The translations under genes and the position numbers were made by a program. Shown here in pieces: positions 42,018-51,204 of a stretch of DNA of 64,000 nt; the first letter of the stretch is position 1; each line of letters opens with the position of its first letter. Source of the stretch: Jiangella endophytica. GTDB lineage: Bacteria > Actinomycetota > Actinomycetes > Jiangellales > Jiangellaceae. The notes beneath the pieces are model-generated. The model made no database searches. It was not told where the DNA came from and saw only the letters and a program-made list of their open reading frames with translations. Where the stretch lies: positions 62,001 through 126,000 of the forward strand of contig NZ_QVAI01000018.1 of NCBI RefSeq assembly GCF_003427025.1, written 5' to 3'.

Positions 42018-43655
42018 GTGACTCAGGCTTCCCGTGACTGGTGGAGAGACGCCGTCATCTACCAGGTCTACATCCGGTCCTTCGCCGACGGTAACGGTGA
42101 CGGCGAGGGCGACATCGCCGGCCTCCGCGAGCGGCTCCCGTACCTACGCGATCTCGGCATCGACGCGCTGTGGATCAACCCGTGGTATCCGTCGCCGCTG
42201 AACGACGGCGGGTACGACGTCGCCGACTTCCGCGACATCGATCCGCGGTTCGGCGATCTCGCGCAGGCCAAATCGCTGCTCGACGAAGCGCACGGGTTCG
42301 GCCTGAAGGTCCTGCTCGACATCGTCCCGAACCACAGCTCGTGGGATCACCGCTGGTTCAAGGAGGCGCTGGCCGCCGGGCCGGGGTCGCCGGAGCGGGC
42401 CCGCTACATCTTCCGCGACGGCCGCGGCGACGACGGTGAGCTGCCGCCGAACAACTGGCGCAGCGTCTTCGGCGGGCCGGCGTGGGAGCGGGTCACGGAG
42501 CCCGACGGCACGCCGGGCCAGTGGTACTTCCACATCTTCGACGTCTCGCAACCCGACTTCGACTGGGAGAACCCCGAGGTCAGGGCCGAGTTCCTCGACA
42601 TCCTGCGGTTCTGGTTCGACCTCGGCGTCGACGGCTTCCGCATCGACGTCGCGCACGGCATGGTCAAGAACATGGACGGGCCCGACCTCCCGTACGACGA
42701 GTCCGGGCTGCTCGACCGCCCGAGCATCGCCGACCACCCGTTCTTCGACCGCGACGGCGTGCACGAGATCTACCGCGGCTGGCGCGAGATCGCCGACGCC
42801 TACGACCCGCCGAAGCTGTACGTCGCCGAAGCGTGGGTCGAGCCGGCCGAGCGGCTGGCCCGCTACCTGCGCGACGACGAGCTGCACAGCGCCTTCAACT
42901 TCGACTACCTGAAGTCGGCCTGGACGACCGCCGAGCTGCGCCGGTCCATCGACGACTCGGTGACGGTGCTCGGGTCGGTCGGCGCGCCGGCCACCTGGGT
43001 CCTCGAGAACCACGACGTCGAGCGGGTCGTCACGCGCTACGGCCGGGGCGTCACGGCGGCCGGCGCCGGGCACGCGGGCCGGGTCAGCGGTCCGGTCGAC
43101 GTCGAGTTGGGGACGCAGCGCGCCCGGGCGGCGGCGCTGCTGATGCTGGCTCTGCCCGGCGGGGCGTACGTCTACCAGGGTCAGGAGCTGGGGCTGGCCG
43201 AGGTGCTCGACCTGCCCGAGGAGTCGCTGCAGGACCCGGTCTGGGAGCGGTCCGGCCGCACCGAGCGCGGCCGCGACGGCTGCCGGGTGCCGCTGCCCTG
43301 GGCCACCTCGGGGTCGTCCTACGGGTTCGGTGCGGGCGGTGCGTGGCTGCCGCAGCCGGCCGGCTGGGGCGACCGGTCCGTCGAGGCCGAGACCGGCGAT
43401 CCGGGGTCCGTGCTGTCGCTCTACCGGTCCGCGCTGCGCCTGCGCCGCGACATCCCGGCCGACGAGTCCCTCACCTGGCTCCCGTCCGCCGCCGATGTGC
43501 TGGCGTTCCGCCGCGGCGAGGCGTTCGCCTGCGTGGTGAACCTCGGCACGGCGCCGGCCGACCTGCCGGAGCACCGCGAGGTGATCCTCTCCAGCGGCCC
43601 GCTCGGCCCCGACGGCCGGCTGCCGGGCGACACCGCCGTCTGGCTCGCCGTCTGA
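42018..43655 (+). CDS. aglA: GH13 alpha-glucosidase / oligo-1,6-glucosidase-like
   Basis: A 545-residue family 13 glycoside hydrolase, cytosolic by absence of a signal. It starts WWRDAVIYQVYIRSFADGNG. Conserved regions are DIVPNHSS (I), DGFRIDVAHG with the nucleophile Asp (II), VAEAWVEP with the acid/base Glu (III), and VLENHDVERV with the third acid (IV). It releases glucose from the non-reducing end of alpha-glucans or disaccharides. The GTG at 42018 gives the correct N-terminus. A 15-bp hairpin follows 5 bp after the stop. Confidence 0.93.
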   Translation: MTQASRDWWRDAVIYQVYIRSFADGNGDGEGDIAGLRERLPYLRDLGIDALWINPWYPSPLNDGGYDVADFRDIDPRFGDLAQAKSLLDEAHGFGLKVLLDIVPNHSSWDHRWFKEALAAGPGSPERARYIFRDGRGDDGELPPNNWRSVFGGPAWERVTEPDGTPGQWYFHIFDVSQPDFDWENPEVRAEFLDILRFWFDLGVDGFRIDVAHGMVKNMDGPDLPYDESGLLDRPSIADHPFFDRDGVHEIYRGWREIADAYDPPKLYVAEAWVEPAERLARYLRDDELHSAFNFDYLKSAWTTAELRRSIDDSVTVLGSVGAPATWVLENHDVERVVTRYGRGVTAAGAGHAGRVSGPVDVELGTQRARAAALLMLALPGGAYVYQGQELGLAEVLDLPEESLQDPVWERSGRTERGRDGCRVPLPWATSGSSYGFGAGGAWLPQPAGWGDRSVEAETGDPGSVLSLYRSALRLRRDIPADESLTWLPSAADVLAFRRGEAFACVVNLGTAPADLPEHREVILSSGPLGPDGRLPGDTAVWLAV

Positions 43656-43660
43656 CTGTC

Positions 43661-43706
43661 TCGAAGGGGCGCTCATCGCTGCGTCAGGCGGTGAGCGCCC
43701 CTTCGA
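43661..43706 (+). terminator. Strong hairpin terminator after the alpha-glucosidase
   Basis: TCGAAGGGGCGCTCA (43661-43675) and TGAGCGCCCCTTCGA (43692-43706) form a perfect 15-bp stem with a 16-base loop. No T run follows, as is common in GC-rich actinobacteria. It also ends exactly at the degenerate toxin gene from the other side, so it can act in both directions. Confidence 0.85.
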
Positions 43707-43961
43707 TCAGGGCAGTACGTCCTTGCGGTCGGGAAGCGCGTCGGCGGTGACGCCGGCGAGTTCGATGCCCAGGAGGGCGATGTCCGCCTCGATGTCAGCG
43801 GGATCGGCGCCCACCAGGCGGGCCGTTCGGTCGATGGCCTCTGCGAGATCCAGCGGGTGGATCAGCACCCTCACCCGTCTCGAGCACGGGCCGCACCTCG
43901 GCCGGCGCGGGCTCCCCCTCGAGGAGCGCGATCGCCGCTCAGGCGTCCAGGAGACCGTCAC
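43707..43961 (-). pseudogene. VapC-type PIN toxin remnant
   Basis: Pieces of a PIN-domain toxin can be read in different frames: LDA-stop-AAIALLEGEP near the start (with the acidic first motif Asp), EVRPVLETGEG, then LAEAIDRTARLVGADPADIE and ADIALLGIELAGVT after a frame change. There is one in-frame stop and at least two frameshifts, and the C-terminal half with the remaining acidic residues is missing. The former start GTG overlaps the antitoxin stop (GTGA), the usual operon arrangement. It cannot yield an active ribonuclease. Confidence 0.75.
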
Positions 43962-44288
43962 GAGCGCTCGGTCTCCCGTTCGTCGTCCTCGGCAGCTGCG
44001 CCTGGGCGCCACGCCGGCCTCTGAGGGCTGGCGGCGCGCCTGACCCGCAACGTCGACCTCGCCACCCGTCCGGCCGCCTGCCGCAACTCCTCCGCCGCCG
44101 GGCCGCCTGACGTCGTGCCGGATGACGGCGCCGATGGGATCGTCAGGGATCGGCCGGACGATGAGGCGCTCACCCTTGTCGATCACCAGCACACGGGCGG
44201 GGTTCCAGCGCCTCCGGACCTGGGCCGGGACGGACGCCTGTCCGTGGGACGAGGGCTCGAGCGCATGGGCCGGCACGGTCCCATCCAC
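43958..44288 (-). pseudogene. AbrB/SpoVT-type antitoxin remnant
   Basis: The N-terminal part reads HGQASVPAQVRRRWNPARVL then VIDKGERLIVRPIPDDPIGA, an AbrB-like swapped-hairpin DNA-binding domain. The C-terminal toxin-binding part PAAEELRQAAGRVARSTLRV is found only in another frame, so a frameshift near 44110-44150 breaks the gene. It precedes and overlaps the broken PIN toxin. The pair is a decayed VapBC-like toxin-antitoxin module. Confidence 0.72.
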
Positions 44289-44401
44289 CGTGGTCGCACG
44301 GTGGGCACGTCAGTCATTCGACGAGCACGCGCTCGCCAGTGGGCCGGACCTCAGCGCCGTCCGCCTTCAGTGCCGTCCGCCTCGATCCGCCGCAGCACCT
44401 G

Positions 44402-45046
44402 TCAGAGGGCGAAGAGCGCGAGGCCGGTGCGAGCGAGCACCGAGCCGTGCGGTGCGTCCAGCCGCCACCACGCCCCGACCGAGCGCAGCGCGACCTCCGC
44501 GTCGTCCGCTCCGCCGAGGAACCCGTACGACGACGCCGCGTGCGCCAGCCGTAGCGGCATGCCGGCCGCCAGCTCGCGGTCCCAGATCTCCGTCGCCAGC
44601 CCTTCCAGCGCCGCCCGCCCGGCCCGCAGCGACTTGCCGTCGGCGACCCCGACAGCGCGGGTGCGGAACTCCTCGACGCCGCGTTCGACGTCGGCGACGA
44701 CGGCGGTGAGCGGGAGCCGGGCGAGTTCGGTCCAGCCGGTGCGCGGCGGCAGGCTGCTGGCCCACCGCAGCGCGGGCAGCGCCGGCGGCAGCTCGAACCG
44801 GCCGCCCGCGCCGACCGCCCGGGCGGCGAGGGTGCCGGCCTCGACGACGACGTCGAAGTCGGCGGGCTCGGCCAGCCCGACCGCGCGCAGCGCGAGCGCG
44901 TCGAACGGCGTCTCGGCGAAGCAGCCGGCGACCGTCCCGTGGGCGACGACGCGCAGCACGGAGTCTGGCTCGTACTTGGCGACCCGGCGGGCGAACATCG
45001 CCAGGTCGCCGGCGGCGCCGGGGCGAGCCGGGACGAACGACGTCAC
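44402..45046 (-). CDS. Conserved actinobacterial protein of unknown function
   Basis: A 214-residue protein with no signal or membrane segment. It begins VTSFVPARPGAAGDLAMFAR and contains GCFAETPFDALALRAVGL, PALRWASSLPPRTGWTELA and DGKSLRAGRAALEGLATEIW. The GTG at 45046 overlaps the thioesterase stop by 4 bp. Its place after thioesterase and ettA recalls the hypothetical Rv2474c of M. tuberculosis (from memory). Function unknown; co-translation with the thioesterases hints at a role in acyl-CoA metabolism. Confidence 0.8.
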   Translation of the reverse strand: MTSFVPARPGAAGDLAMFARRVAKYEPDSVLRVVAHGTVAGCFAETPFDALALRAVGLAEPADFDVVVEAGTLAARAVGAGGRFELPPALPALRWASSLPPRTGWTELARLPLTAVVADVERGVEEFRTRAVGVADGKSLRAGRAALEGLATEIWDRELAAGMPLRLAHAASSYGFLGGADDAEVALRSVGAWWRLDAPHGSVLARTGLALFAL

Positions 45047-45450
45047 GGCGACGTCTCGAGGTAGCGTCCGAGCACCTCGCGCTCGGCCTCGCTGACCGGC
45101 CGCGGTGTGTTCGCCCGGACGTCGAACGCGACCAGCACACCCGTGGCCCGCGCGAACAACGTCGACTCGTCCTTGACCTCGTACGCGACCTCGAACGACG
45201 TGGTGCCGATGCGCGTCACCCACACCTCCACCTGCAGCGGCTCGGTGCGGAACGGGACCGGCGCGGTGTAGTCGATGCTCTGGTGCACGACGACGGAGCC
45301 CTCGTGCGGCGCGTTGCCCGACGACGCGAGCTGGCGGTGCGCGAAGTCGACCCGCGCCTCCTGCAGGTACTCGGCGAACGTCACGTTGTTGACGTGGCCG
45401 AACGCGTCGAGGTCGTCGAACCGGACGGAGCACTCGTAGACGTGCCTCAC
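45043..45450 (-). CDS. Acyl-CoA thioesterase (4HBT hotdog fold), copy 2
   Basis: A 135-residue hotdog-fold enzyme. The active-site segment is RFDDLDAFGHVNNVTFAEYL (catalytic Asp in the D-x-x-G-H-V-N-N pattern), followed by YLQEARVDFAHRQL and VTRIGTTSFEVAYEV. It hydrolyses acyl-CoA or a related thioester. The GTG at 45450 overlaps the stop of a paralogous gene and its own stop overlaps the next start, so three genes form a coupled set. The two paralogues share the landmark YLQEARVD and arose by tandem duplication (inference). Confidence 0.9.
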   Translation of the reverse strand: MRHVYECSVRFDDLDAFGHVNNVTFAEYLQEARVDFAHRQLASSGNAPHEGSVVVHQSIDYTAPVPFRTEPLQVEVWVTRIGTTSFEVAYEVKDESTLFARATGVLVAFDVRANTPRPVSEAEREVLGRYLETSP

Positions 45451-45899
45451 GCGGCCGCCTTCCCCGGCTCGGGCCCGTCGAGCTCGAGGAACGACTCGAG
45501 CACGAGCCGCTCCTCGTGCGCGACGCGGCGCGGGCGCGCGTCCTCGAGGTCGTACGGGACCAGCACCGTCGACGCGACGGCGTAGACCGTGCGGCCGCCG
45601 TCGCCGTCGACGTCGAGCACCTCGTAGCCGAGATCGAACGACGAGTTGCCCACGCGGCGGACCCACGTCTCGACCCGGACCGGCGCGGCCCGGTAGTGCA
45701 GCGGCGCGTGGTAGCTGATCTCGTGCCGCGCCACGACGACGCCCTCGGCGAGCTGTTCCGCGCCCTGTTTCGGGGCGTGGACGAACAGCATGTCGACGCG
45801 CGCCTCCTGCAGGTAACGCAGGTAGACAACGTTGTTGACATGACCGTAGGCGTCCATGTCGGCCCAGCGCAGGGGCACGTGTGTCACGTGGCGCGGCAC
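45447..45899 (-). CDS. Acyl-CoA thioesterase (4HBT hotdog fold), copy 1
   Basis: A 150-residue paralogue of the next gene. The core is RWADMDAYGHVNNVVYLRYL with catalytic Asp, then LQEARVDMLFVHAP and VRRVGNSSFDLGYEVLD. The start GTG at 45899 lies 10 bp after the ettA stop, so ettA, the two thioesterases and the unknown gene are probably one operon. The acyl substrates of the two copies may differ. Confidence 0.9.
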   Translation of the reverse strand: MPRHVTHVPLRWADMDAYGHVNNVVYLRYLQEARVDMLFVHAPKQGAEQLAEGVVVARHEISYHAPLHYRAAPVRVETWVRRVGNSSFDLGYEVLDVDGDGGRTVYAVASTVLVPYDLEDARPRRVAHEERLVLESFLELDGPEPGKAAA

Positions 45900-45909
45900 G
45901 CAGGGTCCC

Positions 45910-47586
<1,677 letters not shown>

Positions 47587-48230
47587 AACGAGTCCAAGAG
47601 TACGGCCTCGCGCCACCCCGAGACGACCGCGTCCCCCTCTGTGAGCACGACGGCCTGCCCTACCGGCCCGTCCCGGACGGCCAGCACCGGGCGAGACGGG
47701 TTTCGGCGCACCCTGCTGGCTCGATCTGCGCTGGTCAGCCGGCTGCGACTCGGATATCGGCGCGTTTGGCGGTCCTGGTCCTCCTCTCAGGTTCGTTGTC
47801 GTCGTGATTCGACGGCGGGCCGGACGCCGATCTTTGTGCGGTTCGCGGCGGGCGCGGCTGACGCACTCGGCTCACTCGACGGCGCCGCGGTCGACGGCGT
47901 GGTCGATGTCGCCGCGGGTCGGCGCTGTAAGCGCCGCGCTGTCGGTGGCGAAAGGTCCCGCCCCGTCCCGCTCCGCTCCGCTCGCCGCGGAGCGCGGCAC
48001 GAGCTCCGCGGCGAGGGGTCTTTTGGGACGGGCCAGGCACCGCCCGGCGCCCGGCCGTCCTGCCGGGGACCGCGCCGCCGGTCGAGGAGGCACGACACGG
48101 ACCGGGGGACGTCCGTGCCGAAGGCCGCTGCGACCGACAGCGCGGGGTCAGTCGGGCTCGGGGTCAGCCGGGCGCGCGGCCAGCCGTGCGCGGCCACCAC
48201 CCCCGGCCACAGCTCCGGGCACCGGGCCGG
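47587..48230. other. Long non-coding stretch between ssb and ettA
   Basis: About 640 bp. No convincing gene or RNA is seen; open frames here have shadow-like composition. It holds a strong GC-rich hairpin (listed separately) that may terminate ssb transcription. The ettA promoter must lie in the part nearest 47586. Confidence 0.55.
47981..48015. terminator. GC-rich hairpin, probable terminator of ssb
   Basis: CTCGCCGCGGAGC (47981-47993) and GCTCCGCGGCGAG (48003-48015) pair perfectly over 13 bp with a 9-base loop. An outer CCCGTCCC/GGGACGGG pairing extends the stem. On the plus strand a GGGTCTTTT follows; on the minus strand, the coding direction, there is no T run. Confidence 0.55.
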
Positions 48231-49043
48231 TCAGGCGCCGACTCCGGCCTTCTCGCGCCGTGTGCGGCCACCCGCTCGCGGCGTCGGCGACGTGTCTGCG
48301 GGTGTGTCGGCCGCCTGACGTGTCTTGGCGGGCGCGGCCGTCGGCGAAGCGGCCGAACGGTCGCCACCGTCAGCACCGCCACCGCTACCGCCGCTGACGG
48401 CCGGGGACCGGTTGCCCGCCGATCGGTCGTCGCCCATCAGGCGGTCGCCGGCTGCCATGCGATCGCCGGCGGTCAGACGGTCGCCGACCGCTGCCGGGGC
48501 GCGGCTGAGGATCTGGTCGACGGTGGTGCCACCGGCTGCCGGCGAGGCCTCGAGGGCCGGCCGCGAACCGGACATGATCTCTCCGGTCCGCTGATCGACG
48601 GTGCCGTGCTGATCGTCGGTGAAGTAGGCGGCACGCACGGAGTCGACGGCGTCGTCGTCCTCGGGGAGGATCGGCTGCCGGCTGACCTTGGTGAACGAGG
48701 ACGTGCCGCGGTAGAGATCGTGACCGAGGCTGCGGGCGGTGATCTCCGGCGAGACGCGCATGACGTGGTTGTCGTCGCGCCACTCCCGATTCCTGAGCCG
48801 CCCGTGCACGACCACCGGATCGCCCTTGCGCAACGACGCCTTGATGTTGTCGGCCAGCGGCGACCGCCAGCAGTAGACGGTGTAGAAGGACGTGTCGTCG
48901 TCGACCCAGGACCGTGCCCGGGTGTCGTACCGCTGGCCGTTGCAGGCCAGCCTGAAGCTGGCGAACGTCTCGCCCTTCTTGGTGGCGTCCAGCCGGGGTT
49001 CGGTCGCGACGTTCCCGACGACGGTGATCATGACCTCGCTCAT
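48231..49043 (-). CDS. ssb: Single-stranded DNA-binding protein, SSBb-type paralogue
   Basis: A 270-residue OB-fold protein. The OB domain (about 1-110) contains ITVVGNVATEPRLDATKKGE, TVYCWRSPLADNIKASLRKG and VVHGRLRNREWRDDN. The tail of about 155 residues is Ala/Ser/Gly/Arg-rich with repeats of the type AGDRLxAGDRM, and it ends in REKAGVGA without the acidic DDDIPF-like tip that recruits partner proteins in canonical SSB. Position beside ettA matches the second SSB of mycobacteria (SSBb, Rv2478c, from memory). It is probably the non-essential recombination/stress paralogue. Confidence 0.9.
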   Translation of the reverse strand: MSEVMITVVGNVATEPRLDATKKGETFASFRLACNGQRYDTRARSWVDDDTSFYTVYCWRSPLADNIKASLRKGDPVVVHGRLRNREWRDDNHVMRVSPEITARSLGHDLYRGTSSFTKVSRQPILPEDDDAVDSVRAAYFTDDQHGTVDQRTGEIMSGSRPALEASPAAGGTTVDQILSRAPAAVGDRLTAGDRMAAGDRLMGDDRSAGNRSPAVSGGSGGGADGGDRSAASPTAAPAKTRQAADTPADTSPTPRAGGRTRREKAGVGA

Positions 49044-49503
49044 GTGGCGACTCCTGTGCTCGTACCCGATGAGGTTGACGAGAACGAGATTTCCGTTCGG
49101 AGCGACCGATCGAAAGGCCGGTCCGGCGGAATGTGGACAACTCCGCGAACTCGCGTGCCTTGTGGACGACGACGTGCGCAGGGCGCGGCGGGCTCGGCGC
49201 CCCGATGCGCCGCCGGGCGTGGTCGGCGGCGGTCGGGCGCCGACGGTCAACGGCAGTGAACGGCAGTGGACGGCTGTGGCGGCTGCCGTCCACGGGGTTT
49301 CGAAGAAGATGCACTCCGCCCGCTCGGCGTTGATCGGCTGGACGACGATCCTCAAGTGACGCTCGCGGCCAACGCGGCCGCGGACCGACATGCCGCAGCC
49401 GACGTCCGGAGCTGACGTCCCGGAGCCGATATCGGCGCCGAGTCTCGGAGATCGGCATACCGGGGCCGGCCGTCGCTCCCGGCCAGTTGGGCAGCGGTCC
49501 CGA
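49044..49503. other. Intergenic stretch between the GTPase pair and ssb
   Basis: About 460 bp. It contains the ssb promoter region near 49050-49150 and a short degenerate copy of the end of the neighbouring GTPase gene (listed separately). Otherwise nothing is recognised. Confidence 0.5.
49285..49356 (-). pseudogene. Fragment resembling the 3' end of the adjacent dynamin-like GTPase gene
   Basis: The minus strand reads VVQPINAERAECIFFETPW, against VVQPIDAELAKYGTFKTAL at the C-terminus of the GTPase encoded just beyond. The two share an exact 17-bp DNA stretch, GATCGGCTGGACGACGA, at 49332 and 49564 (plus strand). It is probably a partial tandem duplication that has decayed. Confidence 0.5.
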
Positions 49504-51204
49504 TCAGGTGAGGGCGCGGTCCAGAGCGGTCTTGAAGGTGCCGTACTTGGCCAGTTCGGCATCGATCGGCTGGACGACGACATCGGAGGCGACGCCGTCG
49601 ACGAGGTCGCGGAGTTGGCGGCGGACCCGAGCTTCCTGCCGCCGGCTCCCCCGCCGCGCGGCCACGAGCCCGAGCAACCCGAGCAACACGCCCAGCACCA
49701 GCCCGCCCGCCAGCAGCACGGTCGGCACAGGGATGCCGCCCACCGCCGGCTCGGACACGTCGAAGCGGAGGAACGACGTACCGGCCAGCGCGAGCAGCCA
49801 GAGCACGCCCGCCGCCGCGGTCAGCAGGGACAGCCACTGCAGCGCGTTGAACAGCCGCCACCAGCCAGGCCGCGCCGCGATCCCGAAGTCGGTCCCGGCG
49901 ACCCGCCGATCGATCTCGTCGGGCAGCCGCGTACCCGCCGATGCGGCGACGGAGCGGACGGCGTCGCGCCAGGCGGGCGGCAGGGAGCCGGCCGCCGCGT
50001 CGCCGTACTCGCGGACCGCGGCGTCGGATCGGGACCGCTGCACCGTCGTCGGCGCGGGCAACGAGACCCGGCCACCCGAGCCACCAGACCCGCCGGCACC
50101 ACCCGAGCCACCAGACCCACCCGAGCCTCCAGGCCCGCCGGAACCCGCGGACGGGGACAACGCCGACGCCCGCATCCGAACGCCCAGCTTCGCCAGCGGA
50201 TCGCGTCGAAACCGGCCCAGCCACCGGGTGATCGGCCACCCGGTCGCCACGCGCGCCCGCTGCAGATACGACCGTCCCGCAGCCGTCGCGACGACGTCGG
50301 CACCCGACGCCTCGGCGACCGCCGAGGCGAGCCGCCGTCGCTCCGGCTCGCCGACGGACCCGGGCGAACCCTCGCCGACCGCGGCAGCGACCAGCTCGGC
50401 CGTCATCCTGATGTCGGCCTCGATCCGCTCGTCGACGGCGCGGCGCTTGGTGACGGCGGTCCGGATGAGGTCGACCAGCACCTCGACGCCGTCGCCCGTC
50501 GCCGCCGACAGGGCGACCACCGGGACCTCGTCCAGCCCGTCCTTGTCGAGCAGTCCACGCAGGTCGGTGACGCACTCGACGACGTCACCGCGGGTGAGCC
50601 GGTCGATCTGGTTGAGCACGATCACGGTGACGCCCTGGTGCGACGCCAGCGGCCGCAGGTACCGCTCGTGCAGCGCGGCGTCGGCGTACTTCTGCGGGTC
50701 GAGGATCCACACGAACAGGTCGACCATCTCGACGAGGCGGTCGACGGTGTCGCGGTGCGCCTTCTGGGTGGAGTCGTGGTCCGGCAGGTCGAGCAGCACG
50801 AGCCCGTCGAGGTCGTCGCTCTCGCCGGAGTCCAGGACGCTCTCACGGGCGACCCGGTGCCGCGGCGGCACGTCGAGCCAGTCCAGCAGCGGGATCACCC
50901 CCTGCGTCCCCCACACGACGGCCAGCGGGTCCGACGTCGTCGGGCGGCGGACGCCGACGACCGAGACCTCCATGCCGGAGATGCGGTTGAACAGCGTCGA
51001 CTTCCCGCTGCCCGTGGCGCCGGCCAGCGCGACGACGGTGTGCTCGACCGACAGCTGCCGGCGCTCACCGGCGCGGTCGACCACCACCTGCACCGTCCCG
51101 GCGAGGTCCGACGGCAGCCGCTTGCCACCGGCGGCGACCGCCTCCTGCAGCGCGGTCACCCGTTCCGGCAGCGTGATGCGGCCGCGGCGGGACCACCTCT
51201 TCAT
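49504..51204 (-). CDS. Dynamin-like GTPase with C-terminal membrane helices
   Basis: A 566-residue P-loop GTPase. G1 is GATGSGKSTLFNRI, then VRRPTTSDPLAVVWG (G2 Thr), G3 LVLLDLPDHDST and G4 VIVLNQIDRLT (NxxD, here NQID). A Gly/Ser-rich linker (GGPGGSGGSGG-type) splits the helical part. Two adjacent membrane helices near the C-terminus (LSLLTAAAGVLWLLALAG and VPTVLLAGGLVLGVLLGLLG) form a hairpin. The ATG overlaps the stop of the upstream GTPase gene. The pair recalls the DynA/DynB dynamin-like proteins that stabilise FtsZ rings in Streptomyces (family knowledge; assignment inferred). Confidence 0.85.
   Translation of the reverse strand: MKRWSRRGRITLPERVTALQEAVAAGGKRLPSDLAGTVQVVVDRAGERRQLSVEHTVVALAGATGSGKSTLFNRISGMEVSVVGVRRPTTSDPLAVVWGTQGVIPLLDWLDVPPRHRVARESVLDSGESDDLDGLVLLDLPDHDSTQKAHRDTVDRLVEMVDLFVWILDPQKYADAALHERYLRPLASHQGVTVIVLNQIDRLTRGDVVECVTDLRGLLDKDGLDEVPVVALSAATGDGVEVLVDLIRTAVTKRRAVDERIEADIRMTAELVAAAVGEGSPGSVGEPERRRLASAVAEASGADVVATAAGRSYLQRARVATGWPITRWLGRFRRDPLAKLGVRMRASALSPSAGSGGPGGSGGSGGSGGAGGSGGSGGRVSLPAPTTVQRSRSDAAVREYGDAAAGSLPPAWRDAVRSVAASAGTRLPDEIDRRVAGTDFGIAARPGWWRLFNALQWLSLLTAAAGVLWLLALAGTSFLRFDVSEPAVGGIPVPTVLLAGGLVLGVLLGLLGLVAARRGSRRQEARVRRQLRDLVDGVASDVVVQPIDAELAKYGTFKTALDRALT

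Noticed and set aside
43708-44288. One continuous 193-codon frame over the toxin-antitoxin remnant
   Set aside because: The frame joins a true antitoxin N-terminus to out-of-frame sequence and then a toxin tail; the parts match their families only after frame changes, so it is not a real fusion protein.
47645-48230. Possible small genes between ettA and ssb
   Set aside because: Open frames here are Arg/Pro/Ala-rich on both strands, lack start signals and overlap a strong hairpin; more likely spacer and terminator.
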